From contig JAJZTU010000193.1 of NCBI GenBank assembly GCA_021848765.1, positions 1 to 6,645 of the forward strand: a stretch of DNA of 6,645 bases. The letters run 5' to 3'. Origin of the DNA: Bacillota bacterium. Lineage in GTDB: Bacteria > Bacillota > GCA-003054495 > Carboxydocellales > JAJZTU01. Shown here in pieces: positions 1 through 4,781 of the stretch. The position numbers and the translations under genes were made by a program. Numbering within the stretch: position 1 is the stretch's first letter; every line of letters begins with the position of its first letter. The notes below the pieces were generated by a model. It did no database searches. It had not been told where the DNA came from and saw only the letters and a list, made by a program, of their open reading frames with translations.

Positions 1-210
1 AAGTTCCGGGGGATTAACGGGGAACAACAGGAAAAGGCTGAAGCCGAAGTAGTCCAGGGCATTACCCACGAACTCCTGGACGTGGCCCAGACGGCTATAA
101 CCATGATGTACGTTCTGGAGGACACTTACGGTGTAGACATCCAGTCTGCGGTCCAGGCTCATGTAGACAAACTGGTTCGCAAAGGCTATATAGCGCCCAG
201 GAATACATAG
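1..210 (+). CDS. MazG-like nucleotide pyrophosphohydrolase, C-terminal part (5' end outside window)
   Basis: The first 69 codons are open in frame 1 and end at TAG 208-210; the start lies upstream of the window. The visible part is mostly helical and carries HELLDVAQTAI followed by YGVDI, then AVQAHVDKLVRKGYI. This matches the end of MazG-like/all-alpha NTP pyrophosphohydrolases: an ExxD metal-binding helix (E24 and D27 of the visible fragment), then a helix with an H-x-x-KL-x-x-(K/R)G ending. Family members hydrolyse (d)NTPs to monophosphates plus pyrophosphate with Mg2+, often for pool sanitation. The first EExxE metal motif would lie before the window, so catalytic competence cannot be judged. 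The stop codon sits inside the first unit of a 16-bp tandem repeat. The family call rests on a short fragment and is moderately sure. Confidence 0.6.
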   Translation, partial: KFRGINGEQQEKAEAEVVQGITHELLDVAQTAITMMYVLEDTYGVDIQSAVQAHVDKLVRKGYIAPRNT

Positions 211-250
211 TGGGAACGATATTTAGTGGCAACGATACATAGTGAAGAAC
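203..250 (+). repeat. Three tandem 16-bp units across the stop codon of the MazG-like gene
   Basis: The units are 203-218 (atacatagtgggaacg), 219-234 (atatttagtggcaacg) and 235-250 (atacatagtgaagaac). Units 1 and 2 differ at three positions; unit 3 diverges at its end. The TAG stop at 208-210 lies in unit 1, so the array may have arisen by duplication of the gene's tail. No function is evident. Confidence 0.7.
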
Positions 251-300
251 ACGCAGAGGCCACCGGTCTACATAAACGACTCTGGCAGGGTGAACATGCT

Positions 301-328
301 TAACATAGCTTACCCTAACACAGCTTAC
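301..328 (+). repeat. Direct repeat of 13 bp, 15-bp period
   Basis: The copies are taacatagcttac at 301-313 and taacacagcttac at 316-328, differing at one base and separated by two bases. The pair lies just before the long inverted repeat. Function is unknown; it may be a binding site or a simple slippage duplication. Confidence 0.6.
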
Positions 329-339
329 TGTCAAACCCA

Positions 340-555
340 GGTCGGGTGCCTGCCGGTGGGGGAGCGACTCGCTCAGTACCTTTGCGGCTCTTAGCGAAGG
401 TGCGCAACAGAATCGACCTTGCCGCCATGGACGGCGGCAACCTCACCGGGGGCACGGACGCCCCATCGGTGAGGTTGGTCGATTCTGTTAGTGCACCGAG
501 CTTAGAGCTGCAAGGTACTGAGCGCGGAGACGACACCACCGGCAGGTACCCGACC
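340..555 (+). ncRNA. Candidate structured RNA or palindromic element: three-way junction with long paired stem
   Basis: The outer stem pairs 340-359 with 536-555: 20 pairs, one of them G348-U547. A purine-rich internal loop follows (360-369 / 525-535). It can form G361-C534, tandem G362/A533 and A363/G532, and G364-C531. The next stem pairs 370-385 with 510-524 (one bulged T). Then come 386-395 with 500-509 (one T-T mismatch and one G-U), 399-405 with 491-497 (one G-U), and 406-418 with 477-489 (13 perfect pairs). The tip splits into two hairpins. One is 419-426 with 433-440 (8 pairs, 6-base loop). The other is 441-448 with 467-474 (8 pairs), continued by 449-453 with 460-464 around a 6-base loop. 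All three wobbles are G-U on the + strand and would be C-A on the other strand, which favours a + strand RNA. A MITE-like DNA palindrome remains possible. It resembles no riboswitch, T-box or glmS-type ribozyme that I recognise. Confidence 0.55.
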
Positions 556-657
556 GGACGTAAACAAGTCCGGCCGAGGCGTTAGTCATTCTTGACCGGA
601 CGTAAACAAGTCCGGCCGGAACGCTAATAAGCCCACGGCCGGACACGAAAAGTTCGG
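552..657 (+). repeat. Three short hairpin repeats at 42-43 base spacing before wecB
   Basis: Copies 1 (552-576) and 2 (594-618) share 25 identical bases. Each contains ccggac, the 8-base loop gtaaacaa and gtccgg, so each can form a 6-pair hairpin (554-573 and 596-615). A third, diverged copy at 639-657 has ccggac, a 7-base loop and gttcgg; its single wobble is a G-U on the + strand. Hairpins begin at 554, 596 and 639. The first four bases of copy 1 are also the end of the outer stem of the 340-555 structure, so the two are physically joined. The third hairpin ends two bases before the wecB ribosome site, so folding or protein binding there could affect translation. Confidence 0.75.
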
Positions 658-659
658 AC

Positions 660-666
660 AAAGGAG
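660..666 (+). promoter_or_regulatory. Ribosome binding site of wecB
   Basis: AAAGGAG lies 10 bases before ATG 677 and 7 bases before TTG 674. Both starts are in frame and adjacent apart from one base triplet, so the choice changes the protein by one residue. The site lies directly after the third short hairpin. Confidence 0.7.
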
Positions 667-676
667 TGACCCATTG

Positions 677-1831
677 ATGCCCCGGAAAAAAATCATGACC
701 ATCTTCGGCACCAGGCCGGAAGCCATCAAAATGGCCCCTCTGGTAAAAGCCCTGGAGGCCGGGGAAGCCTTTCACTGCGTGGTCGCGGTAACTGCCCAGC
801 ACAGGGAAATGCTGGACCAGGTGCTGGACCTGTTCGAAATTAAACCTGACCATGACCTGGACATCATGCAGGCTAACCAAACCCTTTTTGATGTGACCTG
901 TAAGGCCTTAACCGGCCTGAAGTCCGTCCTGGAGGAGGAAAAACCTGACCTGGTCCTTGTGCATGGGGACACTACCACAACCTTTGTGGCCAGCCTGGCC
1001 TCCTTTTACCTGCAGATTCCTGTTGGCCATGTGGAGGCAGGGCTGCGGACCGGAAACAAGCGCTCCCCCTTTCCCGAAGAGATGAACAGGAAGCTTACCG
1101 GGTCCATAGCCGACCTGCATTTTGCCCCGACTACCACTTCCCGGGAAAACCTGCTCAGGGAGGGCGTAAATCCGGAAACAATTTTTGTAACCGGCAACAC
1201 AGTAATTGATGCCCTGCTGCAGACAGTACGGCCGGATTACCCGTTTACCGGTCCTGACCTCCGGAACATCGACTTTGCCAACCACCGGGTGCTTTTGGTG
1301 ACCACTCACCGCCGGGAAAACCTGGGTGAGCCCATGCGCCAGATTTACCTGGGCCTTAAAGAGATTATTGAGCGCTATCCTGATGTACTGGTAGTCTTTC
1401 CTGTACATAAAAACCCCAAGGTGAGGGCGGTTGTAGAGGAAGTCCTGGGTGGCCTGAAAAGGGTACGGCTGATCGAACCCCTGGACTACCAGCCCTTCAT
1501 TAATCTCATGAATAAAAGCCACCTGGTCCTCACTGATTCCGGGGGGCTTCAGGAAGAGGCCCCGTCCCTGGGTAAACCGGTTATGGTGCTCAGGGATACC
1601 ACTGAGCGTCCCGAGGCTGTGGTAGCCGGTACAGTCCGCATGGTTGGTACTGACCGGCAAAAGCTGGTAGAGAGTGTCAGTGAACTCCTCTCCTCCCCCG
1701 GAGCATACCGGAGCATGGCCAATGCAGTTAACCCGTACGGGGACGGGCAGGCCTGCAGGCGGATAATCCAGAGTTTATTATTTTATTTTGACAAAAATGC
1801 GGTAAGACCGGTCGATTTCGCGGTTAAGTGA
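677..1831 (+). CDS. wecB: UDP-N-acetylglucosamine 2-epimerase (non-hydrolysing)
   Basis: This cytoplasmic enzyme interconverts UDP-GlcNAc and UDP-ManNAc, the precursor for ManNAc-containing wall polymers (teichoic acid linkage units, S-layer-associated glycans, capsules). The protein has 384 residues from ATG 677 (385 from TTG 674), the usual length. It has the GT-B-like two-domain fold signatures: FGTRPEAIKMAPL near residue 10, HGDT at 96-99 (D98, matching E. coli D95), HVEAGLRT at 118-125 (E120, matching E117), PFPEEMNRKLTG around 132-142 (E134, matching E131), a C-terminal domain with THRREN at 210-215 (catalytic H211), FPVHKNP near 241, and the UDP-binding DSGGLQEEAPSLGKP from 287. All key residues are present. 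The gene stands alone between two intergenic regions. mnaA is the name used in Bacillus. In this lineage it often sits before the atp operon, with no evident functional link. Its leader is unusually structured. Confidence 0.95.
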   Translation: MPRKKIMTIFGTRPEAIKMAPLVKALEAGEAFHCVVAVTAQHREMLDQVLDLFEIKPDHDLDIMQANQTLFDVTCKALTGLKSVLEEEKPDLVLVHGDTTTTFVASLASFYLQIPVGHVEAGLRTGNKRSPFPEEMNRKLTGSIADLHFAPTTTSRENLLREGVNPETIFVTGNTVIDALLQTVRPDYPFTGPDLRNIDFANHRVLLVTTHRRENLGEPMRQIYLGLKEIIERYPDVLVVFPVHKNPKVRAVVEEVLGGLKRVRLIEPLDYQPFINLMNKSHLVLTDSGGLQEEAPSLGKPVMVLRDTTERPEAVVAGTVRMVGTDRQKLVESVSELLSSPGAYRSMANAVNPYGDGQACRRIIQSLLFYFDKNAVRPVDFAVK

Positions 1832-1914
1832 ATTGTCTAAAAAAATTAAAAATTTCCTTCTGTAGAAAAAAGGATTTTCCAGAATTACCACGAATAATTA
1901 AGACGGTGGAAAAA

Positions 1915-1944
1915 CAGTTAACCGTTAAAAATAACCAGTTAACC
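1915..1944 (+). repeat. Two cagttaacc copies 21 bases apart, possible operator
   Basis: The 9-base word cagttaacc occurs at 1915-1923 and 1936-1944, start to start 21 bases, which is two helical turns. Each contains the palindrome gttaac, with a related gttaaa at 1924-1929 in between. This is the geometry expected for a dimeric or cooperative DNA-binding protein upstream of the atp operon, but no regulator can be named. Confidence 0.35.
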
Positions 1945-2000
1945 TTTGGAAAGTGCCACTAGGCGACAGGACTTAACAGACCCGCAACCAAAACCGAATA

Positions 2001-2029
2001 TTGGACATTCATGCCGAACACACTATGAA
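2001..2029 (+). promoter_or_regulatory. Possible sigma-A promoter of the atp operon
   Basis: TTGGAC (2001-2006), a 17-base spacer, and TATGAA (2024-2029) give a reasonable but imperfect -35/-10 pair. Transcription would start near 2036, leaving a short leader that contains GGAAGGG and the GTG start at 2056. It would exclude the upstream ATG codons at 2029 and 2035, which lack ribosome sites. The match is by eye only. Confidence 0.35.
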
Positions 2030-2040
2030 TGACCATGAAT

Positions 2041-2047
2041 GGAAGGG
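2041..2047 (+). promoter_or_regulatory. Ribosome binding site that selects GTG 2056 for atpZ
   Basis: GGAAGGG lies 8 bases before GTG 2056. The in-frame ATG codons at 2029 and 2035 have no purine-rich site upstream, so the shorter start is preferred. Confidence 0.5.
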
Positions 2048-2055
2048 TGAGGGAA

Positions 2056-2277
2056 GTGGCACAAAAGGATTGGGAAAACGTAAAAGCCCTGGGGACGATT
2101 TTTTCCCTGGGAGCTACCCTGGCCGCCGGTGTGCTGGTTGGTTACTGGATTGGCAGCTTTATTGACCGCAAATTACATACTGACCCCTGGTTTACCATAG
2201 GAATGGTTATAATTGGGGTTGCAGCCGGATTCAAGTCAGTATATGACATCATGGTATCCAACAAGGGAGGAGAATGA
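2056..2277 (+). CDS. atpZ: AtpZ/AtpI-family small membrane protein of the ATP synthase operon
   Basis: A 73-residue protein beginning MAQKDWENVKALG from GTG 2056; the open frame extends to ATG 2029, which would give 82 residues. It has two membrane helices: one across the GTIFSLGATLAAGVLVGYWIG stretch, then a short loop FIDRKLHTDPWF, then a second across TIGMVIIGVAAGFKSVYDIM. The G-x-x-(I/L)-G-x-(F/W)-(I/L)-D turn and the glycine-rich second helix are typical of the first small gene in Firmicute atp operons (ATPase_gene1/AtpZ family). In alkaliphilic Bacillus, AtpZ with AtpI has been tied to Mg2+/Ca2+ transport; it is not a subunit of the mature enzyme. Its stop (2275-2277) overlaps the ribosome site region of atpI, suggesting translational coupling. 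Function here is inferred from family and position. Confidence 0.8.
   Translation: MAQKDWENVKALGTIFSLGATLAAGVLVGYWIGSFIDRKLHTDPWFTIGMVIIGVAAGFKSVYDIMVSNKGGE
2266..2272 (+). promoter_or_regulatory. Ribosome binding site that selects TTG 2282 for atpI
   Basis: GGAGGAG lies inside the last codons of atpZ, 9 bases before TTG 2282. The in-frame ATGs at 2213 and 2243 fall deep inside atpZ and would add a polar N-terminus unlike the family, so TTG is preferred. Confidence 0.6.
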
Positions 2278-2281
2278 CCCC

Positions 2282-2632
2282 TTGCTTCAAGGAGAAATTC
2301 TGGGGATAACCGTTGATAGCGTAAAATGGGCAGCTTTAGGTATGTTTTTCGGCCTCCTGCTGGCGGTAGTACACTTCTACCTGCTGGAACTCACCTTGAA
2401 ATGGTCTTTTAGCTTTACCCCCAAGTGGGGTAAATTTTTGGTAATGATTCTCTATTATTTGCGCTTTGCCATTCTGGCAGGGGTACTTTACCTGGTGCTT
2501 CGCCTGGCCGGATTTGCACTGGCCCTGGGGATAATTCTCGGGGTGATGGCCTGGCAGCTAATCTGGTTAACTAAGAATGTGAAAGCATTCTATAGTACAA
2601 CTAAATTTCCTAAAGATCCAAGAGAACAATAA
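2282..2632 (+). CDS. atpI: ATP synthase protein I (AtpI)
   Basis: A 116-residue hydrophobic protein from TTG 2282, beginning MLQGEILGITVDSVKW. Membrane segments lie at about residues 14-35 (AALGMFFGLLLAVVHFYLLEL), 50-68 (FLVMILYYLRFAILAGVLYLV) and 70-92 (LRLAGFALALGIILGVMAWQLIWL), followed by a charged tail ending KFPKDPREQ. Small AtpI proteins of the ATP-synt_I type act as assembly factors for the c-ring in several bacteria and may carry Mg2+ with AtpZ. Sequence conservation in this family is low, so the call rests on size, membrane pattern and its place between atpZ and atpB. It starts 4 bases after the atpZ stop. A longer reading frame from ATG 2213 would overlap atpZ by 65 bases and is less likely. 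Confidence 0.8.
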   Translation: MLQGEILGITVDSVKWAALGMFFGLLLAVVHFYLLELTLKWSFSFTPKWGKFLVMILYYLRFAILAGVLYLVLRLAGFALALGIILGVMAWQLIWLTKNVKAFYSTTKFPKDPREQ

Positions 2633-2644
2633 AATTATTTCAAG

Positions 2645-2651
2645 AAGGAGG
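2645..2651 (+). promoter_or_regulatory. Ribosome binding site that selects TTG 2660 for atpB
   Basis: AAGGAGG, near-perfect, lies 8 bases before TTG 2660. The earlier in-frame GTG at 2651 overlaps the last base of this site and cannot use it. Confidence 0.75.
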
Positions 2652-2659
2652 TGGTAAGG

Positions 2660-3367
2660 TTGTTCGGTAGCGCTGAAGCAGCACAAGCACATGGTGGTGG
2701 ACTCATAAGTGATTGGGGGGGCATGTACCTCACCACAGCCTGGGGGGTCATGGCTCTTCTGGTTCTCATAGCTGTACTGGCCACCCGGAATATGCAAAAG
2801 GTCCCCAGTGGTTTACAGAATGTAGTGGAATTTCTCATTGAGGGCATGTATAACTTCCTGGAAGGGATGCTGGGTCCGGAAAGGGTGAAAAAGTATTTTC
2901 CTCTCTTGATGACCTTTTTTCTCTTTATCCTGGCCTCCAACTACATTGGCCTGCTGCCCTGGGTAGGTCATGAAGGTCCGGAAGCCGGCGGGATTGGCAA
3001 GTACATACCGCCCACAGCGAATCTTAGTGTTACAGCCGCATTAGCTATTATTGTATTCATGTCCAACCACATTTTTGGTCTGCTGACCCACGGCCTGGGC
3101 TATTTCAAACATTTTTTCTCGCCCATGTGGTGGATGCTCCCTCTGAATCTTATCGAGGAAGTCGTCAGACCGGTCTCGCTGGCAATGCGTCTTTACGGGA
3201 ACATTTTCGGTCATGAACTGGTAGTGGGAAGCCTCTTGGCGATGGTCCCCTATTTCGTGCCTGTTCCCATCCAGCTCTTGGGAGTCCTAACCGGTGCCAT
3301 CCAAGCTTTCGTGTTCACCCTGCTGGCTACTACCTATATTGCAGGGGCAACCGAAAAACATCATTAA
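2660..3367 (+). CDS. atpB: F-type ATP synthase subunit a
   Basis: The stator half-channel subunit of the F0 sector, which passes ions to and from the rotating c-ring. It has 235 residues from TTG 2660 and five or six membrane helices. The family signature NLIEEVVRPVSLAMRLYGN is present, with the essential arginine at residue 177 (equivalent to E. coli R210). Further on, LTGAIQAFVFTLLATTYI carries Q215 (equivalent to Q252) in the last helix. The N-terminus is short and contains a His/Gly-rich patch (AHGGG) before the first helix. A loop with HEGPEAGG at about 104-111 separates helices 2 and 3. The gene ends GATEKHH. It lies 27 bases after atpI and 45 bases before atpE, within the operon. Start choice is driven by the ribosome site; GTG 2651 would add three residues. 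Confidence 0.95.
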   Translation: MFGSAEAAQAHGGGLISDWGGMYLTTAWGVMALLVLIAVLATRNMQKVPSGLQNVVEFLIEGMYNFLEGMLGPERVKKYFPLLMTFFLFILASNYIGLLPWVGHEGPEAGGIGKYIPPTANLSVTAALAIIVFMSNHIFGLLTHGLGYFKHFFSPMWWMLPLNLIEEVVRPVSLAMRLYGNIFGHELVVGSLLAMVPYFVPVPIQLLGVLTGAIQAFVFTLLATTYIAGATEKHH

Positions 3368-3412
3368 AATTTTCGTAGAGAAGCATAGACACCTTGGAAA
3401 GGGGGGAAAAAA

Positions 3413-3652
3413 ATGACAATCGTAAGTGGTCTCATCGCTATCGGTGCCGGTCTGGCAGTAGGCCTCGGTGCTATCGGCGCCGGTGTCGGTCAAGGTATCG
3501 CTGCCGGTAAAGCCTTCGAATCCATCGCTCGTCAACCTGAAGCGACTGGAACTGTACGTACCCTTCTCTTCATTGCCTTGGCATTCATGGAAACCCTGAC
3601 CATCTATGGTCTCGTAATTGCACTTATGCTTTATGGCAAATTGGGTGCTTAA
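3413..3652 (+). CDS. atpE: F-type ATP synthase subunit c (proteolipid)
   Basis: A 79-residue helical hairpin that forms the ion-carrying rotor ring. Helix 1 holds the glycine-packing motif GAIGAGVGQG (positions 19-28), with Ala20 where Ilyobacter tartaricus has the first Gly. The polar loop is ARQPEA (39-44, the gamma/epsilon contact). Helix 2 holds LAFMETLTIYGLVIALML with the ion-binding Glu60. Q27, E60, T61 and Y65 line up with Q32, E65, S66 and Y70 of the Na+-binding I. tartaricus c subunit, while L62 replaces T67. The overall sequence looks like cyanobacterial/chloroplast c subunits, where Ala follows the Glu. The coupling ion therefore cannot be settled by eye. The ribosome site is very strong (GGAAAGGGGGG, 3396-3406, 6 bases before ATG), and a stable hairpin follows the gene; both fit high c-subunit output. 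Confidence 0.97.
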   Translation: MTIVSGLIAIGAGLAVGLGAIGAGVGQGIAAGKAFESIARQPEATGTVRTLLFIALAFMETLTIYGLVIALMLYGKLGA

Positions 3653-3669
3653 GGCGAGGGACAGGAATC

Positions 3670-3700
3670 AAGGAGCAGGGGGAGGCCCCCCTTGCTCCTT
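3670..3700 (+). promoter_or_regulatory. Strong mRNA hairpin between atpE and atpF
   Basis: aaggagcaggggg (3670-3682) pairs with 3687-3700 in 13 base pairs, with one bulged T (3692) and a 4-base loop AGGC. No T-run follows, so it is not a standard intrinsic terminator. The word ttgctcct is present twice in tandem (3692-3699 and 3700-3707), which allows a second pairing register. The likely role is mRNA processing or protection of the atpE 3' end, or partial attenuation, raising subunit c relative to downstream subunits. Confidence 0.7.
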
Positions 3701-3741
3701 TGCTCCTACCAGCTGATGAATGAAAGGAGGTCCACAAGCTA

Positions 3742-4230
3742 ATGGACTTTAACATAAAACTAATGGCGTGGTCCTTTGTTAACTTTCTAGCTTTATTGTA
3801 CATTCTGAACAAACTTCTCTATAAGCCCATGCTGCAGATGCTGGATGACCGGAAGCGCACTATCGCCGAATCCTTCCAGCAAGCTGAAAGCGCCCGTCAG
3901 GAAGCTGACCGGATCAAGGGCCAGTATCAAGGCCAGTTAGCCGAAGCCAAGAAGGAAGCCCAGGAGATTATCGAGCGGGCTACCAAAATGGGCGAGGAAA
4001 TGAGAGAAGATATTGTGAAAAACGCCAAGGTTGAGGCTGACAGAGCCATCAAGCAGGCCCATACCGAAATTACCCGGGAGAAAAACCAGGCCGTGGCCGC
4101 TCTCCGTCAGGAAGTTGCTACCCTGGCCGTACTGGCTGCCGGCAAAGTAGTAGGCAAGAGCATTTCCGTACAGGATCATGAAAAAATGGTAAAGGAATTT
4201 GTTGACGAGGTAGGGGATCTGCCATGCTAG
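3742..4230 (+). CDS. atpF: F-type ATP synthase subunit b
   Basis: The peripheral-stalk subunit that holds F1 against rotation. It has 162 residues from ATG 3742, with the ribosome site AAAGGAGGT at 3723-3731, 10 bases upstream. One N-terminal membrane helix spans about residues 6-27 (KLMAWSFVNFLALLYILNKLL), followed by the conserved YKPMLQMLDDRKRTI turn. A long, alanine/charge-rich coiled coil at about 38-135 (many E, K, Q and A) forms the dimer with a second b copy. The C-terminal part, with LAVLAAGKVVGKS, binds subunit delta. Length is normal and only one b gene is seen, so a b2 homodimer is expected. Its last codons overlap the start of atpH by 7 bases, implying coupled translation. Confidence 0.95.
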   Translation: MDFNIKLMAWSFVNFLALLYILNKLLYKPMLQMLDDRKRTIAESFQQAESARQEADRIKGQYQGQLAEAKKEAQEIIERATKMGEEMREDIVKNAKVEADRAIKQAHTEITREKNQAVAALRQEVATLAVLAAGKVVGKSISVQDHEKMVKEFVDEVGDLPC

Positions 4231-4763
4231 AAAATGCCATTGGCCGCCGCTATGCCTCTGCCTTCTTTGCCATTGCCCGGGAACAGGGCAAACTGGATGA
4301 GTTTGAGAGTGAGTTGGAAAAGGTAATCAACACAGTGGAGACAAATGACGATCTCCGCAAGGCTTTGGCCAACCAACTCCTGGAAACATCCGTAAAAAAG
4401 GATATCGTCGATAAAGTATTTACCGGCGAAGTCTCCAACACCACTGTGGATTTCCTGAAGGTGATTCTCGACAAGCGCCGGGAAGCCTTCCTTAAGGATA
4501 TTTACAATGAATTTGTGGTCTATGCCAATGAAGCCCGGAATATCCGGGATGCCGAAGTTACTTCTGCCCAGGAACTGACCGGAGCCGACCTGGAAGCCAT
4601 CAAGGCCAAGCTGGCAGCCATGACCGGCAAGAATATCCGCCTCACCGCCAAGGTTGATGCCGGCCTGCTTGGCGGCCTGGTAGTCCGCCTCGGTGATAAG
4701 GTTATCGACGGCAGTGTGACCAAACGCCTGGAACTGCTCAAGGAGGCCCTCCTCCAGGGCTAA
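4224..4763 (+). CDS. atpH: F-type ATP synthase subunit delta
   Basis: Delta (OSCP-like) links the peripheral stalk to the top of F1. It has 179 residues, the family norm. The N-terminal six-helix domain begins MLENAIGRRYASAFFAIAREQ, with the conserved RRYA-x-A-(L/F) signature. The middle has VDFLKVILDKRREAFLKDI. The C-terminal part carries DAGLLGGLVVRLGDKVIDGSV followed by KRLELLKEALL, the typical ending of the family. ATG 4224 lies inside the last codons of atpF, 1 base before its TAG, with the weak site AGGGGA at 4212-4217, so re-initiation by ribosomes finishing atpF is likely. Confidence 0.95.
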   Translation: MLENAIGRRYASAFFAIAREQGKLDEFESELEKVINTVETNDDLRKALANQLLETSVKKDIVDKVFTGEVSNTTVDFLKVILDKRREAFLKDIYNEFVVYANEARNIRDAEVTSAQELTGADLEAIKAKLAAMTGKNIRLTAKVDAGLLGGLVVRLGDKVIDGSVTKRLELLKEALLQG

Positions 4764-4781
4764 CCGCACAAAAAGTAAGTT

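Larger units (their letters stand above)
211..673. other. 463-base intergenic region without a credible gene, rich in repeats and inverted repeats
   Basis: No open frame here looks like protein. The frames that exist run through inverted repeats and give arginine/proline/serine-rich translations without domains. In order it holds the end of a 16-bp tandem repeat, a weak hairpin (287-293 with 310-316, seven pairs including one G-U), a 13-bp direct repeat at 301-328, a long branched inverted repeat at 340-555, and three short hairpins at 554-657. I see no convincing sigma-A promoter and no intrinsic terminator with a T-run. The dense secondary structure suggests a leader or independent RNA, or a relic mobile element, in front of wecB. 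Confidence 0.7.
1832..2055. other. Intergenic region between wecB and the atp operon
   Basis: About 220 bases, clearly AT-rich in its first half (1837-1945) compared with the flanking genes. No strong GC-rich hairpin with a T-run is seen after wecB; only a weak AT-rich inverted repeat (ccttctgtagaaaaaagg around 1856-1873) is present. The region holds the direct repeat at 1915-1944 and a possible promoter at 2001-2029. Confidence 0.6.

Noticed and set aside
346..585. Open frame of 79 codons on the + strand within the branched inverted repeat
   Set aside because: It runs through both arms of the palindrome, has no ribosome site, and its low-complexity Arg/Gly/Pro-rich translation shows no domain.
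552..657. CRISPR array
   Set aside because: Only two identical and one diverged copy; spacers of about 17 bases that partly resemble each other; no cas genes. Better described as hairpin repeats.
340..673. Known leader RNA (T-box, glmS-type ribozyme, common riboswitch)
   Set aside because: No T-box antiterminator motif, no terminator T-run, no recognised aptamer core. The fold is mostly one long stem with a forked tip.
488..880. Open frame of 130 codons on the - strand
   Set aside because: Antisense to wecB and the repeat region. The repeated VYVRS-type words are translations of the short hairpin repeats, and no ribosome site is seen.
908..1660. Long (250-codon) - strand open frame opposite wecB
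   Set aside because: The + strand frame encodes a clearly conserved epimerase with all catalytic motifs; the antisense product has no recognisable features.
1838..1880. Intrinsic terminator after wecB
   Set aside because: Only a four- or five-pair AT-rich stem is possible and no T-run follows it on the + strand.
2213..2277. Frameshift or gene fusion between atpZ and atpI
   Set aside because: The overlap comes only from extending the atpI frame upstream of its proper TTG start. Both proteins are complete, with a ribosome site between them.
3670..3700. Terminator after atpE
   Set aside because: The stem is strong, but the following bases are tgctcctacc, not a T-run, and the operon clearly continues.
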